This document shows, in pieces, positions 17,314 to 26,798 of a DNA stretch of 64,000 nucleotides. The stretch is from Lachnospiraceae bacterium. GTDB lineage: Bacteria > Bacillota > Clostridia > Lachnospirales > Lachnospiraceae. The notes under the pieces are model-generated. The model worked only from the letters and a program-made list of their open reading frames with translations, did not search any database and had not been told where the DNA came from. Within the stretch, counting starts at the first letter, position 1; every line of letters starts with the position of its first letter. The stretch spans positions 1 through 64,000 of the forward strand of contig JAGBKB010000061.1 of assembly GCA_017934175.1 (NCBI GenBank). The letters run 5' to 3'. Position numbers and translations under genes: made by a program.

Positions 17314-18569
17314 CTCAAGCAATAATTTTTGCAGGGGGACTTGGAGAGAGGCTTAAACCTTTTACTGAAAATAATCCAAAACCTATGTATCCTATAAATG
17401 GCAAACCATTTATTGAATATTTAGTTGAGCAAATTAAGTCATTTGGCATTTCTGATATAATTATTTTGCTTGGATATTTACATGAAAAAGTTGAGGATTA
17501 TTTTGGTGATGGAACTAAATTTGGTGTAAATATACGATATGTTGTTACACCTGTTGAATGTGACACTGAATTAAGATTAAAAGGTGCAAAAGATATATTA
17601 AACGATGAATTTCTTATGATGTATTGTGATAATATTTGCCCAATTAATTTTGAAAGGCTTTGTGATAATTACTTTAGTCATGATGCTCTTATTGAATTAT
17701 CTATTTATGATAATAGTGATAATTGGACCAAAAGTAATATAATTATTGAAGAGAATAAAATAAGTAATGCTGTTATAAATGAAACTAAAGAATCTAATGA
17801 TAGTTTTAAATCAGGAAAAGTAATAATATATGATAAAAAAAGGTTAACACCTAATTTAAAATATGTAGATATCGGTTATGCAATAGTTTCAAAAAAGGTA
17901 ATTGACTATATGGATAATGCAAATAATAATTTTGAGTCTATCGTGTACCCAAAAGTTTTAAATGAAAAAAAGTTATATGCAACGGTTACAAAACATAGAT
18001 ATTATTCTATTGGTTCTTTTGAAAGAATTGAATATACTAAAAAGTTTTTGTCTAATCAGAAGTATATATTTATAGATAGAGATGGAACTTTAAATGTAAG
18101 ACCTAAAAAAGCAGAATATATAGTTAATCCAGAAGATTTTATATGGATAGATGGTGCTAAAACTGCTATAAAAAAACTAAATGATGCAGGTTATTTTGTT
18201 ATTTTAATTTCTAATCAAGCAGGTATAGCAAGGGGTGCTATGTCTGAAGATAATTTTTATAAAGTACAAAAGAAGATGGGTGATGATTTAAAAGTTATTG
18301 GAGCACATATTGATGCAGTATATTTTTGTCCACATGGATGGGATGATAACTGTGAATGTAGAAAGCCAAAACCTGGTTTAATATATAAAGCCCAAAAAGA
18401 TTATAGTATAAATTTATCAAATTGTGTTATGATTGGAGATGATGAAAGGGATATAATTACTGCAAATAATGCTGATATGAAGGGCATACTTGTTGATGAT
18501 AATTATAAGTTTATTGATGCAGTAAATGATTTGCTTAATGGAGTTATTAAAGAATACAAAATATTATAA
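17298..18569 (+). CDS. Fusion of heptose-1-phosphate nucleotidyltransferase and heptose-bisphosphate phosphatase (HddC-GmhB)
   Basis: Residues 1-250 are a sugar-1-phosphate nucleotidyltransferase with F-A-G-G-L-G-E-R-L-K-P-F-T and K-P-M. Residues 255-423 are a HAD phosphatase of the GmhB type: F-I-D-R-D-G-T-L-N near residue 255, L-I-S-N-Q-A-G-I-A-R-G, and a zinc-site pattern C-P-H near 350 with C-E-C. In the GDP-D-glycero-D-manno-heptose pathway GmhB removes the C7 phosphate and HddC adds the nucleotide, so the fusion performs two linked steps. The kinase HddA and isomerase GmhA follow immediately, which supports this role over a mannose pathway. It overlaps capG slightly. Confidence 0.85.
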   Translation: MEKKVTQAIIFAGGLGERLKPFTENNPKPMYPINGKPFIEYLVEQIKSFGISDIIILLGYLHEKVEDYFGDGTKFGVNIRYVVTPVECDTELRLKGAKDILNDEFLMMYCDNICPINFERLCDNYFSHDALIELSIYDNSDNWTKSNIIIEENKISNAVINETKESNDSFKSGKVIIYDKKRLTPNLKYVDIGYAIVSKKVIDYMDNANNNFESIVYPKVLNEKKLYATVTKHRYYSIGSFERIEYTKKFLSNQKYIFIDRDGTLNVRPKKAEYIVNPEDFIWIDGAKTAIKKLNDAGYFVILISNQAGIARGAMSEDNFYKVQKKMGDDLKVIGAHIDAVYFCPHGWDDNCECRKPKPGLIYKAQKDYSINLSNCVMIGDDERDIITANNADMKGILVDDNYKFIDAVNDLLNGVIKEYKIL

Positions 18570-18607
18570 GATTAAGGTATAATTAATTATATAAACAGGA
18601 GAGATTA

Positions 18608-19594
18608 ATGATTATTTCAAAAACTCCACTCAGAGCATCATTATTTGGGGGTGGAACAGATTTCAAAGCATACTTTGAAACAAGCACTATGGGATACGGA
18701 AGTGTTTTAAGTGCAGCACTTGATATGCATGTATATATTACAGTAAATAAAAAATTTGATGATAAAATTAGAGTTGTCTATAATGGAAATGAATTAGTAG
18801 ATGATATAGAAGAATTAAAACATAATATAATTCGTGAGGCATTAAAACTTACAGGTATAACAAAAGGAATAGAAGTTATTTACATGGCTGATATCCCATT
18901 GAGTACCGCAGGAATAGGGCTTGCATCTTCATCTGCACTTGCAGTTGGGGTCTTAAATGCACTTCATGCATATAAAGGTGAGTTTGTGACACCTGAAGTT
19001 TTGGCAAAAGAGGCTTGCCATATAGAGATAGATTTACTTGGCCAAAGAATTGGAATACAGGACCAGTATGCTGTTGCTAATGGTGGATTTAATAGATATA
19101 GATTTTTAAACGATGGAACTGTATCTGTAACTCCGTTTGTTATTGATGAAAAATATAAAAAAATTTTATATAATAATCTTATGATGTTTTTTACTGGAAA
19201 TACCAGAGATTCAAGAAAAATATTAAGCGAACAATCAGACAACATTGAAAACAAAAGAAAACAACTTGATGAATTAGTATTAACTGTTGATAAGGTTTAT
19301 AAAGAAATCAATAATAAAAATATAGAAATAGTTGGAACTGAACTTGATAAGACTTGGACTATAAAAAAATCTTTATCAAATGGAATATCAAATGAAAATA
19401 TAGATAATATGTATGATTTGGCAAAAAAATCAGGAGCAGTTGGTGGAAAAGTATTAGGTGCAGGTGGTGGAGGTTTTATGTTATTTTATGTAAATGACCA
19501 AAATAAGGAAAAAGTAAGAAATTCACTTAAAGATTATAGAGAAATACCTTTTGAAGTTGATAATGAAGGAAGTAGAATAGTATTTGTAGATTAA
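18608..19594 (+). CDS. hddA: D-glycero-alpha-D-manno-heptose-7-phosphate kinase (GHMP family)
   Basis: This 328-residue protein starts with I-I-S-K-T-P-L-R-A-S-L-F-G-G-G-T-D-F, the N-terminal signature of HddA-type sugar kinases, and has the GHMP ATP loop G-I-G-L-A-S-S-S-A-L-A-V-G near residue 104 and G-A-G-G-G-G-F-M near residue 287. It phosphorylates C1 of heptose-7-phosphate. A CAGGAGAG ribosome binding site precedes the ATG. It lies between the HddC-GmhB fusion and gmhA, completing the pathway to NDP-heptose. Confidence 0.87.
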   Translation: MIISKTPLRASLFGGGTDFKAYFETSTMGYGSVLSAALDMHVYITVNKKFDDKIRVVYNGNELVDDIEELKHNIIREALKLTGITKGIEVIYMADIPLSTAGIGLASSSALAVGVLNALHAYKGEFVTPEVLAKEACHIEIDLLGQRIGIQDQYAVANGGFNRYRFLNDGTVSVTPFVIDEKYKKILYNNLMMFFTGNTRDSRKILSEQSDNIENKRKQLDELVLTVDKVYKEINNKNIEIVGTELDKTWTIKKSLSNGISNENIDNMYDLAKKSGAVGGKVLGAGGGGFMLFYVNDQNKEKVRNSLKDYREIPFEVDNEGSRIVFVD

Positions 19595-19617
19595 ATTACT
19601 TATATTGAAAGAAAAAT

Positions 19618-20187
19618 ATGGATTTTAAAAATGATATTAAAAATTATTTAAAAGAAGAAGTAGAAATAATTAATAATTTAGATATTTCTGCTATTAATGA
19701 TGCAATGAATGTACTCGAAGAAACAAGAAAAAATGGAACTATGGTTTACTTGATTGGAAATGGCGGAAGTGCAGCAACTGCATCACATATGCAAAATGAT
19801 TTTAACAAAGGAATTTCTGAAGGATTAGAGAAAAAGTATAATTTCTGTTGTTTGTGTGATAATTTTGCTACTGTTATGGCTATAGCAAATGATGATAGTT
19901 ATGAAAATGTATTTTATAATCAACTTGTGAATAGACTTAAATTAGGTGATGTGATAATAGCAATTTCTGGTAGTGGCAATTCAAAAAATGTTATAAAAGC
20001 CGTAGAGTATGCAAAGAGTAAAGGAAATAAAATTATTGGTTTTACTGGTTATGATGGAGGAAAGTTAAAACTATTGTCAGATATAAGTTTACATGTGCCA
20101 TTAAATAATATGCAAGTGACTGAAGATGTGCATATTATATTTAATCATACTATGATGTATATATTATGTAAACTTTTGAAAGGATAA
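19618..20187 (+). CDS. gmhA: Sedoheptulose-7-phosphate isomerase
   Basis: This 189-residue SIS-domain protein has I-G-N-G-G-S-A-A-T-A-S-H near residue 46 and I-S-G-S-G-N-S-K-N near residue 116, typical of GmhA. It converts sedoheptulose-7-phosphate to D-glycero-D-manno-heptose-7-phosphate, the substrate of the HddA kinase encoded just upstream. Its stop codon and the next start are one base apart, so it is co-translated with the epimerase gene. Confidence 0.88.
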   Translation: MDFKNDIKNYLKEEVEIINNLDISAINDAMNVLEETRKNGTMVYLIGNGGSAATASHMQNDFNKGISEGLEKKYNFCCLCDNFATVMAIANDDSYENVFYNQLVNRLKLGDVIIAISGSGNSKNVIKAVEYAKSKGNKIIGFTGYDGGKLKLLSDISLHVPLNNMQVTEDVHIIFNHTMMYILCKLLKG

Positions 20188-20188
20188 G

Positions 20189-21211
20189 ATGAATATTTTA
20201 GTAACAGGTGCTGCAGGATTTATTAGTTCGCAACTTTCATACAAATTATATAAGGAAGGTCACAATGTCTCTCTTCTTGATAATTTTTCTTATGGTTATG
20301 AAGATAATTTAATATTTGACGATAAAACATTTACTGATGAGATATATAGAAAAGATATAAGAGATAGTGAGTTTCTTGACAATTTGTTTAAAGAAAAGAA
20401 ATTTGACATTGTATATCATTTTGCAGGAATTACGCCGCTTCCTGATTGTCAGAACAATCCAGCGCTTGCAGTAGATGTAAATGTTCGTGGCACAGTAATA
20501 TTACTTGAATTAGTTAGAAAATATGGAGTTAAGAAATTTATATTTGCAAGCACTTCAGCAGTTTATGAAAATAATAATGATTTCCCATCTGTAGAAAATA
20601 AGGTTGAAAAACCAAGCCTAATTTATCCAAGTACAAAATATACCGCAGAACAGTTTTGCAAAGCATTTTATGATGCATATAATATTCCTATAACTATTTT
20701 TAGATTTGCAAATGTTTATGGACCTCACATTGATTGCTTGAGAACTCAACCACCTGTTATGGGATATATAATAAGAGAATTGTTTAATAATAGGTCACCA
20801 GTATTGCATTCTACTGGAAATCAAGAAAGAGACTTTATATATGTAAGTGATTTAATTGATTTAGCAATTTTGGTATTAAAAAATGATAGGTATGACATAG
20901 TGAATGTATCTACAGGCAAAACAATAACAATAAATAAAATAACAGAAATTATTAAAGAAAAAATGAAAAAAACAAATATTGATACAAAATATGCTGATGT
21001 ATCGCACTATTGGGTAAACTATCCTGAATTGTATGAAGAACCTTATCCAATAAATAATAAATTGATGGAACATGAGGTTTTAAAGTACACTTGTCTGTCA
21101 AATGAACATGCATTTAAAAATTATGGATGGAAACCAAAAGTTAGCATAGAAGAAGGGATACAAAAAACAGTAGACTTTTCGGTAAAAGTTTTGTCTAATA
21201 CTTTAAAATAA
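20189..21211 (+). CDS. NAD-dependent epimerase/dehydratase (extended SDR) of the heptose/polysaccharide operon
   Basis: This 340-residue protein has an N-terminal T-G-A-A-G-F-I-S-S-Q-L loop, F-A-S-T-S-A-V-Y near residue 119, and Y-P-S-T-K-Y near residue 149, the catalytic Tyr-x3-Lys of SDR epimerases and dehydratases. It probably modifies a nucleotide sugar made by the operon, perhaps the NDP-heptose, but the substrate cannot be read from sequence. It starts one base after gmhA ends. Confidence 0.8.
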   Translation: MNILVTGAAGFISSQLSYKLYKEGHNVSLLDNFSYGYEDNLIFDDKTFTDEIYRKDIRDSEFLDNLFKEKKFDIVYHFAGITPLPDCQNNPALAVDVNVRGTVILLELVRKYGVKKFIFASTSAVYENNNDFPSVENKVEKPSLIYPSTKYTAEQFCKAFYDAYNIPITIFRFANVYGPHIDCLRTQPPVMGYIIRELFNNRSPVLHSTGNQERDFIYVSDLIDLAILVLKNDRYDIVNVSTGKTITINKITEIIKEKMKKTNIDTKYADVSHYWVNYPELYEEPYPINNKLMEHEVLKYTCLSNEHAFKNYGWKPKVSIEEGIQKTVDFSVKVLSNTLK

Positions 21212-21229
21212 TTGCTTTATGAGGAGATT

Positions 21230-22165
21230 ATGGATAGAATATCAATTATCATTCCGTGTTATAATGAACAAGAATCAATACCTTTTTTAAAAAATGAACT
21301 TTATAAAGTTATTAATTCAATTAGTGATGTTGAATTCGAGATTATTATGGTCGATAATTGTTCAACTGATAATACGCTTAATTTAATGAAAGAGTTAAAG
21401 CAATCTGATAGTAGATTCCATTATATAAGTTTTTCAAAAAACTTTGGTAAAGATTCATCTATGTATGCAGGGCTAAAGGCAAGCACTGGAGATTATGTCA
21501 CATTAATTGATGCTGATTTGCAAGACCCACCAGAACTTATTATAGATATGTATAATATTTTGAAGAGCGAAGATTATGACTGTGTTGCTGCTTTTAGAGA
21601 AACTCGTGATGGAGAACCATTTTTAAGGTCTATACTTGCTAAATGGTTCTATAATTTGATGAATAAAATATCAGATTCAAATATGGTAAATGGTGCGAGA
21701 GATTTTAGACTTATGAAAAGAAAAATGGTTGATGCAGTTATATCTCTTGAAGAAAGTGAAAGATTTACTAAAGGTATATTTTCTTGGGTAGGATTTAAAA
21801 CCAAGTGGTTACCTTTTAAAAATAAAGAAAGAGTGGCTGGAAAAACTAAATTACCTATGTATAATGCCTTTACATATGCAATAAGGGGTATAGTATCATT
21901 TTCAACTGCACCACTTTTTATAGCATCAATAATAGGTTTTGTTTTTTGCTTTGGCTCATTTGTTTTTTTTATAATAACTGTTATGAAACAATTAATTTTT
22001 AAGGAAGCAGTAGCAGGATATGCTTCAATGATGTCTGTAATTTTATTTTGTTTTGGACTTACATTTATGCTTCTTGGAATTATAGGACAATATCTTGCTC
22101 AAATGTATCTTGAGATAAAACATAGACCAAAATATATAGTAAAAGATAGTGATATTAATTTTTAA
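21230..22165 (+). CDS. Family 2 glycosyltransferase, GtrB/DPM1-like, with two C-terminal membrane helices
   Basis: The start S-I-I-I-P-C-Y-N-E-Q-E-S and the D-A-D-L-Q-D-P-P motif near residue 93 are typical of GT2 enzymes that transfer a sugar to undecaprenyl or dolichyl phosphate (GtrB/ArnC type). Two hydrophobic segments near residues 225-250 and 262-290 anchor it in the membrane. ATG at 21230 is chosen because GAGGAG lies just before it; an upstream in-frame TTG precedes that site. A lipid-linked sugar made here could be used by the adjacent polytopic membrane protein. Confidence 0.85.
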   Translation: MDRISIIIPCYNEQESIPFLKNELYKVINSISDVEFEIIMVDNCSTDNTLNLMKELKQSDSRFHYISFSKNFGKDSSMYAGLKASTGDYVTLIDADLQDPPELIIDMYNILKSEDYDCVAAFRETRDGEPFLRSILAKWFYNLMNKISDSNMVNGARDFRLMKRKMVDAVISLEESERFTKGIFSWVGFKTKWLPFKNKERVAGKTKLPMYNAFTYAIRGIVSFSTAPLFIASIIGFVFCFGSFVFFIITVMKQLIFKEAVAGYASMMSVILFCFGLTFMLLGIIGQYLAQMYLEIKHRPKYIVKDSDINF

Positions 22166-22178
22166 TTAGTTAATTATT

Positions 22179-23381
22179 ATGAAAAGTTTGAATATAAAAC
22201 TTTTAAATGCTAATAAAAGCAAGTATTTGATATATTTGTCATTAGTTTTAATTGCAATATCTTGGTTTGTATTTACTCACATAACAACATTTAAAAATGG
22301 AGATGATTTTGCTTATATGCACTTTAGTTATGACTCGAGTAAAAGAATTGAGAGTTTGATTGATATTATATATTCTCAATTTCGTCAATACTTTTTTTGG
22401 GGTGGAAGAACTATAATAAATGCAACTGCTCAGTTTTTTTATATGCATGACAAGATATATTTTGATATATTTAATTCAATGATTTTTACTGGAACTATAT
22501 ATTTGATATATTCTTTTAAACTTACAAAAGAGAATAACTTATTATTATTGTTGTTTATATTTCTATCATTTTGGTTCTTTTGTGGAGACTTATATAGAGT
22601 GTTCATATGGGAATCCGCTTCGTTTAACTATGGTTGGCCAGCATTTTTTTCATTGTTATTTTTTAAACTGTTTTTTTCACTGCATGATGATAATATGATA
22701 ATTAATAACTTTTTAATATGTATATTGTTTTTACTATTTTCTTTTATTGTTGGATGGGGACATGAAGCAATAAGCCCAGTTGTATTTTTGTCAATAACTT
22801 TGTATTTTTGTTATGCAATAAAAAACAAGATTGAAATTTCTAAATTTAAAATATTTGGCGCTATTGGATTTACTTTAGGATTATGTTTCCTTTTATTTGC
22901 TCCTGGCAATTTTGTTCGCTATAATTTAGAGAAGAATTTATTTATACCATTTGATTTTTTCCCATTTTCAAGATATTTGTTTGCCTTGTTTAGAAATGGA
23001 TATTTTTTGTTATATTTTACTATGCCTGTTTTTATTGTGATGGTATTAGTGATAATGCATTCAATTAAAAATTGTAATAATACATTAGACATAACATATA
23101 AACTTAAGTTAATGTATTGTTTATTTTTACTATTATTTTCATCATTTTTTACTTTTGTAATACTATCATATGCTACATCTATAATTATCACACCATTGAT
23201 TATTATGTTAATAATTATAGAAAGATATTTAGATTATACTTTGATAGATAAATATATTGAGTATTTTTTTGTTGCTATAATGTTATTATTGCTATTATAT
23301 ATTTTGCAAGGAACTGCTACCGTATATTATGTTATTGTCAAAGGTAAAATTATTGAGCATGGATTTAAATTAGTTTCATAA
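22179..23381 (+). CDS. Polytopic membrane protein, DUF6056/GtrC-like glycosyltransferase candidate
   Basis: This 400-residue protein has about ten hydrophobic segments. After the first helix comes N-G-D-D-F-A-Y-M, an acidic motif in the first external loop as in GT-C-fold glycosyltransferases, followed by W-G-G-R-T-I-I-N. Together with the upstream GtrB-like enzyme it probably transfers a lipid-linked sugar onto the surface polymer outside the membrane. The family resembles DUF6056; the specific activity is inference. No strong ribosome binding site is visible. Confidence 0.65.
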   Translation: MKSLNIKLLNANKSKYLIYLSLVLIAISWFVFTHITTFKNGDDFAYMHFSYDSSKRIESLIDIIYSQFRQYFFWGGRTIINATAQFFYMHDKIYFDIFNSMIFTGTIYLIYSFKLTKENNLLLLLFIFLSFWFFCGDLYRVFIWESASFNYGWPAFFSLLFFKLFFSLHDDNMIINNFLICILFLLFSFIVGWGHEAISPVVFLSITLYFCYAIKNKIEISKFKIFGAIGFTLGLCFLLFAPGNFVRYNLEKNLFIPFDFFPFSRYLFALFRNGYFLLYFTMPVFIVMVLVIMHSIKNCNNTLDITYKLKLMYCLFLLLFSSFFTFVILSYATSIIITPLIIMLIIIERYLDYTLIDKYIEYFFVAIMLLLLLYILQGTATVYYVIVKGKIIEHGFKLVS

Positions 23382-23382
23382 T

Positions 23383-24510
23383 ATGAAAAGAATACTTGAA
23401 ATGTTTGGGGAGCCAATTACATATGGAGGTCAAGAGAGTGTTGTATTTAATATGCTCTCTTCTTTAAATTTAAATAAAGATTATAATATAAATCTTTATA
23501 CACCTTATTATGCTGATAATGAAAAACTTATAGGCTTAGTAGAGAATAATAAAGGGCAAGTGTATCATGATGATATAGAATTTAAATTAAACGACAATAG
23601 ATTTAGATTAAACAGTTTAGTTGATTCATTTTTTAAAACTCATAATAAATATGATGTAGTTCATATACATACTGGTTCTCTTACCACTATGTATGTATAC
23701 GCAAAAAATGCAAAAAAATATGGCATTAAAAAAGTTATTGTTCATTCTCATACAACTGGATTTAAGGTGAGCCTCGCCATGAGAATTAGAAGATTTATTT
23801 TAAATATACTTTTAAAAAGATATGTAGATGTATATTTTGCATGTAGTGAAGATGCGGCTAATTTTAAGTTTGGGAATTATTATTCAAGTAAACCGATTAT
23901 TGTTTACAATGGAATAGATATAAATATTTTTAAATTTAATAATGCATATAGGAATGAAATAAGAAATAAATATAATATCGGCAATAAATATTTAATAGGA
24001 AGTCTTGGAAGATTAAGTTTTGAAAAAAATAACTTTTTTTTGTTAGATATTTTAAATAAAATTATTAAAGTAAATGAAAATGTTGTGTTAATGATTGCTG
24101 GGAATGGAGAATATTACGAATCATTACAACAAAAATGTAAAGAATTGAAATTAGATAATAATGTTATTTTTACTGGTAGTGTTTTAGATGCATATAAGTA
24201 TTATAGTGCGTTTGATATTTTCCTTATGCCATCATTTTATGAAGGAATGCCAGTTACTGCAATTGAAGCACAAATTTCTGGGTTGCAATGCTTAATTTCA
24301 GATACTGTTACAAGAGAGTGCAATATTTCGGATATAACTACTTTCATTTCAATTTCAAATATTAAATTATGGGTTGATAGTATTGTTAAAAGTATGAATG
24401 AGTTTAATGTAAATACTGTTGATAAAAATAGGATGAATGTAAATGTAGATTTTAATAAATTTGATAGAAGAAGTACTTTTAAAATTGTTGAGAAAGTTTA
24501 TAATGATTAA
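23383..24510 (+). CDS. Family 4 glycosyltransferase (GT-B fold)
   Basis: This 375-residue protein has the GT4 layout: N-terminal G-G-Q-E-S-V-V-F-N-M, V-I-V-H-S-H near residue 120, G-S-L-G-R-L-S-F-E-K-N near residue 206, and the donor-binding P-S-F-Y-E-G-M-P-V-T-A-I-E-A near residue 283. It likely uses a nucleotide sugar made by the operon in the cytoplasm. It begins two bases after the membrane protein ends and is the last gene of the polysaccharide operon. Confidence 0.85.
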   Translation: MKRILEMFGEPITYGGQESVVFNMLSSLNLNKDYNINLYTPYYADNEKLIGLVENNKGQVYHDDIEFKLNDNRFRLNSLVDSFFKTHNKYDVVHIHTGSLTTMYVYAKNAKKYGIKKVIVHSHTTGFKVSLAMRIRRFILNILLKRYVDVYFACSEDAANFKFGNYYSSKPIIVYNGIDINIFKFNNAYRNEIRNKYNIGNKYLIGSLGRLSFEKNNFFLLDILNKIIKVNENVVLMIAGNGEYYESLQQKCKELKLDNNVIFTGSVLDAYKYYSAFDIFLMPSFYEGMPVTAIEAQISGLQCLISDTVTRECNISDITTFISISNIKLWVDSIVKSMNEFNVNTVDKNRMNVNVDFNKFDRRSTFKIVEKVYND

Positions 24511-24580
24511 GATTAATATTTTAGTTTTATACAATTATAAAAGTAATGATATTTAAATTATTTATATATGGAGGTATTAT

Positions 24581-25807
24581 ATGGCAGGTTTAAATGAGAC
24601 AGCAAATGCTGATAGGTTGCATATTGGTTTTTTTGGTTGTAGAAATGCAGGTAAGTCAAGCGTAGTAAATGCGGTAACAAATCAAGAAATAGCAGTAGTA
24701 TCAGATGTAAAAGGGACTACAACGGACCCAGTTCAAAAAGCAATGGAACTTTTGCCACTTGGACCTGTTGTAATAATAGATACTCCTGGATTTGATGATG
24801 ATGATAAGTTACTTGGTGAAAAGAGAGTTGAAAGAGCAAAAAAGATTTTAAATAAATCAGACATTGCTGTTCTCGTGGTTTCGGCTGTGGATGATATCAA
24901 TAATTATGATAAAGAACTAATAGAAATTTTTAAAAATAAAAATATACCTTATATTGTTGTGTTTAATAAATGTGACTTAATAGATGAGAACAAAAAGAAA
25001 ACTCTTAAAGATTCTGCTAACAACATTTTAAATTCAAATAATATTTTATTTGTCAGTGCTGTTAAAAAAGATGGAATTGAAGACTTAAAGAATCTTCTTG
25101 GCACATTAAAGCCTAAAGATTCTGATAAATCACTGCTTGATGGAATTGCTAATAAAAATGATTTTATAGTTTTAGTTACTCCAATAGATGAATCGGCACC
25201 AAAAGGTAGAATGATACTTCCACAAGTTCAAATGATTAGAGATGTATTAAATCATGATGCATATGCAATAGTTACTAAAGAAACTGAACTGAAAACAGTA
25301 TTAGAAAATGCAGGTAAAAAACCTAATTTCATTATAACTGATAGTCAAGTATTTAAATTTGTTGATAGTATAGTTCCAAGTGACATTCCACTTACATCAT
25401 TTTCAATATTACTTGCAAGATATAAAGGGTTTTTAAGCACTGCTGTAAAAGGAGTTAAGGCAGTAGATTCACTTAAAACTGGTGACAAGGTATTAATTGC
25501 TGAAGGTTGTACTCATCATAGGCAATGTTATGATATAGGGACATATAAGATTCCAAAATGGTTAAAAGAAAAAACAGGTGCAGATTTAATACTTGAAACT
25601 TCATCTGGAACTGAATTCCCAGAAGACTTATCTAAATATAAAATGGTTATTCACTGTGGAGGGTGTATGACACCAGATAGAGAAATGCTCTATCGTATGA
25701 AATGCGCTAATGATGCAAAAATACCATTTACAAATTATGGTATATTTATAGCATATGTCAATGGAATATTAGAAAGAAGTATAAAGAATGTTCCATTTAA
25801 TGATTAA
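24581..25807 (+). CDS. hydF: [FeFe]-hydrogenase H-cluster maturation GTPase HydF
   Basis: This 408-residue protein has a GTPase domain with P-loop G-C-R-N-A-G-K-S-S near residue 20, D-T-P-G near residue 67 and N-K-C-D. The C-terminal part carries C310-T-H-H and H358-C-G-G-C362, the cluster-binding motif that distinguishes HydF from other GTPases. HydF is the scaffold on which the diiron subcluster is built before transfer to the hydrogenase. HydE and HydG are not in the window. The target is probably the hydrogenase at 40890-42623. A GGAGG ribosome binding site lies at 24571 and a strong terminator follows. Confidence 0.93.
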   Translation: MAGLNETANADRLHIGFFGCRNAGKSSVVNAVTNQEIAVVSDVKGTTTDPVQKAMELLPLGPVVIIDTPGFDDDDKLLGEKRVERAKKILNKSDIAVLVVSAVDDINNYDKELIEIFKNKNIPYIVVFNKCDLIDENKKKTLKDSANNILNSNNILFVSAVKKDGIEDLKNLLGTLKPKDSDKSLLDGIANKNDFIVLVTPIDESAPKGRMILPQVQMIRDVLNHDAYAIVTKETELKTVLENAGKKPNFIITDSQVFKFVDSIVPSDIPLTSFSILLARYKGFLSTAVKGVKAVDSLKTGDKVLIAEGCTHHRQCYDIGTYKIPKWLKEKTGADLILETSSGTEFPEDLSKYKMVIHCGGCMTPDREMLYRMKCANDAKIPFTNYGIFIAYVNGILERSIKNVPFND

Positions 25808-25842
25808 AAAAAGGGTTCGTAAATATTACGAACCCTTTTTAT
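25806..25842. terminator. Bidirectional intrinsic terminator
   Basis: A near-perfect 15-bp inverted repeat with GGGTTCG / CGAACCC at its core, a 3-base loop, A run on one side and T run on the other. It serves hydF on the plus strand and the converging yihY-type gene on the minus strand. Confidence 0.9.
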
Positions 25843-25853
25843 TTTATATGTTT

Positions 25854-26798
25854 TTAGTTTTTTATTTGTTTTGAAAGTTCATCAGATTTAATTTTCTTTT
25901 CCATTTCTATTACACTTTGAGGATATATTGCTTCATTTACACATGCACCTATAAATACAAGATTTATACATACGAATAGCCAAAGAAGGGCTATAATTAA
26001 ACCAGTTAGTGAACCATATACATTTTGACTTATAGGGTGTGCTATATAATAGTTAGAAAATAATCTTGAAATAATTAGCCAACTAAAAGTAGCAAAAACA
26101 GAACCATATATATTTTTAAGCATGTGTCTTTGAAAGTTAGAACAACAAGTGTATAATGACATAGTGAGTATTATTAACAAAATGCTTATAGCAAGATATC
26201 TATAACTCAATATTTCGGTAAAGATATTTGTTGCAAATGGGAAATACTGGGTAACATAATTTAAAAACATTTTTCCGAGAACGAAGAGTATAAGAGTTAG
26301 AATTACAGTGGCATAAAGGACAAATATATTTAAAATTGTCATGATTTTTATAAGTGCATAGTTACTTGTTCTTGTAATATAATGAACCCTTTTTATTCCC
26401 ACTATAAAAGCAAAAAGGCAAGTTGAACCAGAAATTAATGCAGTTATTATATTTACATATAATACATTTGATGTAGAAAGTTCATTTGCCATATGCATAA
26501 CATAACGGACTATTTCCAATACATAAGGTATATTTGGAAAGAGAAGATTTATTTGTTTTGCTATATCTTCAGCGTGTATAGATGGGATAAGTGATATAGT
26601 TGAAAACAATAACATAAAAAGAGGTATTGCAGAAATTATCATAAAAAATGAAGTGCTTGCGGCAAATATAGGTAAGTCATTATACAAATATAATTTAAAT
26701 GTTTTTACAACAATTCTTAATACTCTTTTTAATGGATCTGGCAAAGATTTTTCAATGCTATTTTTATACTCTTTGACAGTCATTTTATTATTTTGCAA
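25854..26798 (-). CDS. YihY/BrkB-family membrane protein
   Basis: This 314-residue protein has six hydrophobic segments and the family hallmarks: D-L-P-I-F-A-A-S-T-S-F-F early, and near the end V-Y-G-S-L-T-G-L-I-I-A-L-L-W-L-F-V-C-I-N-L-V-F-I-G-A. YihY/BrkB proteins are inner-membrane proteins of unclear function, once misnamed ribonuclease BN. It overlaps the 3' end of ackA by 11 bases, so the two form an operon. I see no functional reason for the pairing. Confidence 0.85.
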   Translation of the reverse strand: MQNNKMTVKEYKNSIEKSLPDPLKRVLRIVVKTFKLYLYNDLPIFAASTSFFMIISAIPLFMLLFSTISLIPSIHAEDIAKQINLLFPNIPYVLEIVRYVMHMANELSTSNVLYVNIITALISGSTCLFAFIVGIKRVHYITRTSNYALIKIMTILNIFVLYATVILTLILFVLGKMFLNYVTQYFPFATNIFTEILSYRYLAISILLIILTMSLYTCCSNFQRHMLKNIYGSVFATFSWLIISRLFSNYYIAHPISQNVYGSLTGLIIALLWLFVCINLVFIGACVNEAIYPQSVIEMEKKIKSDELSKQIKN

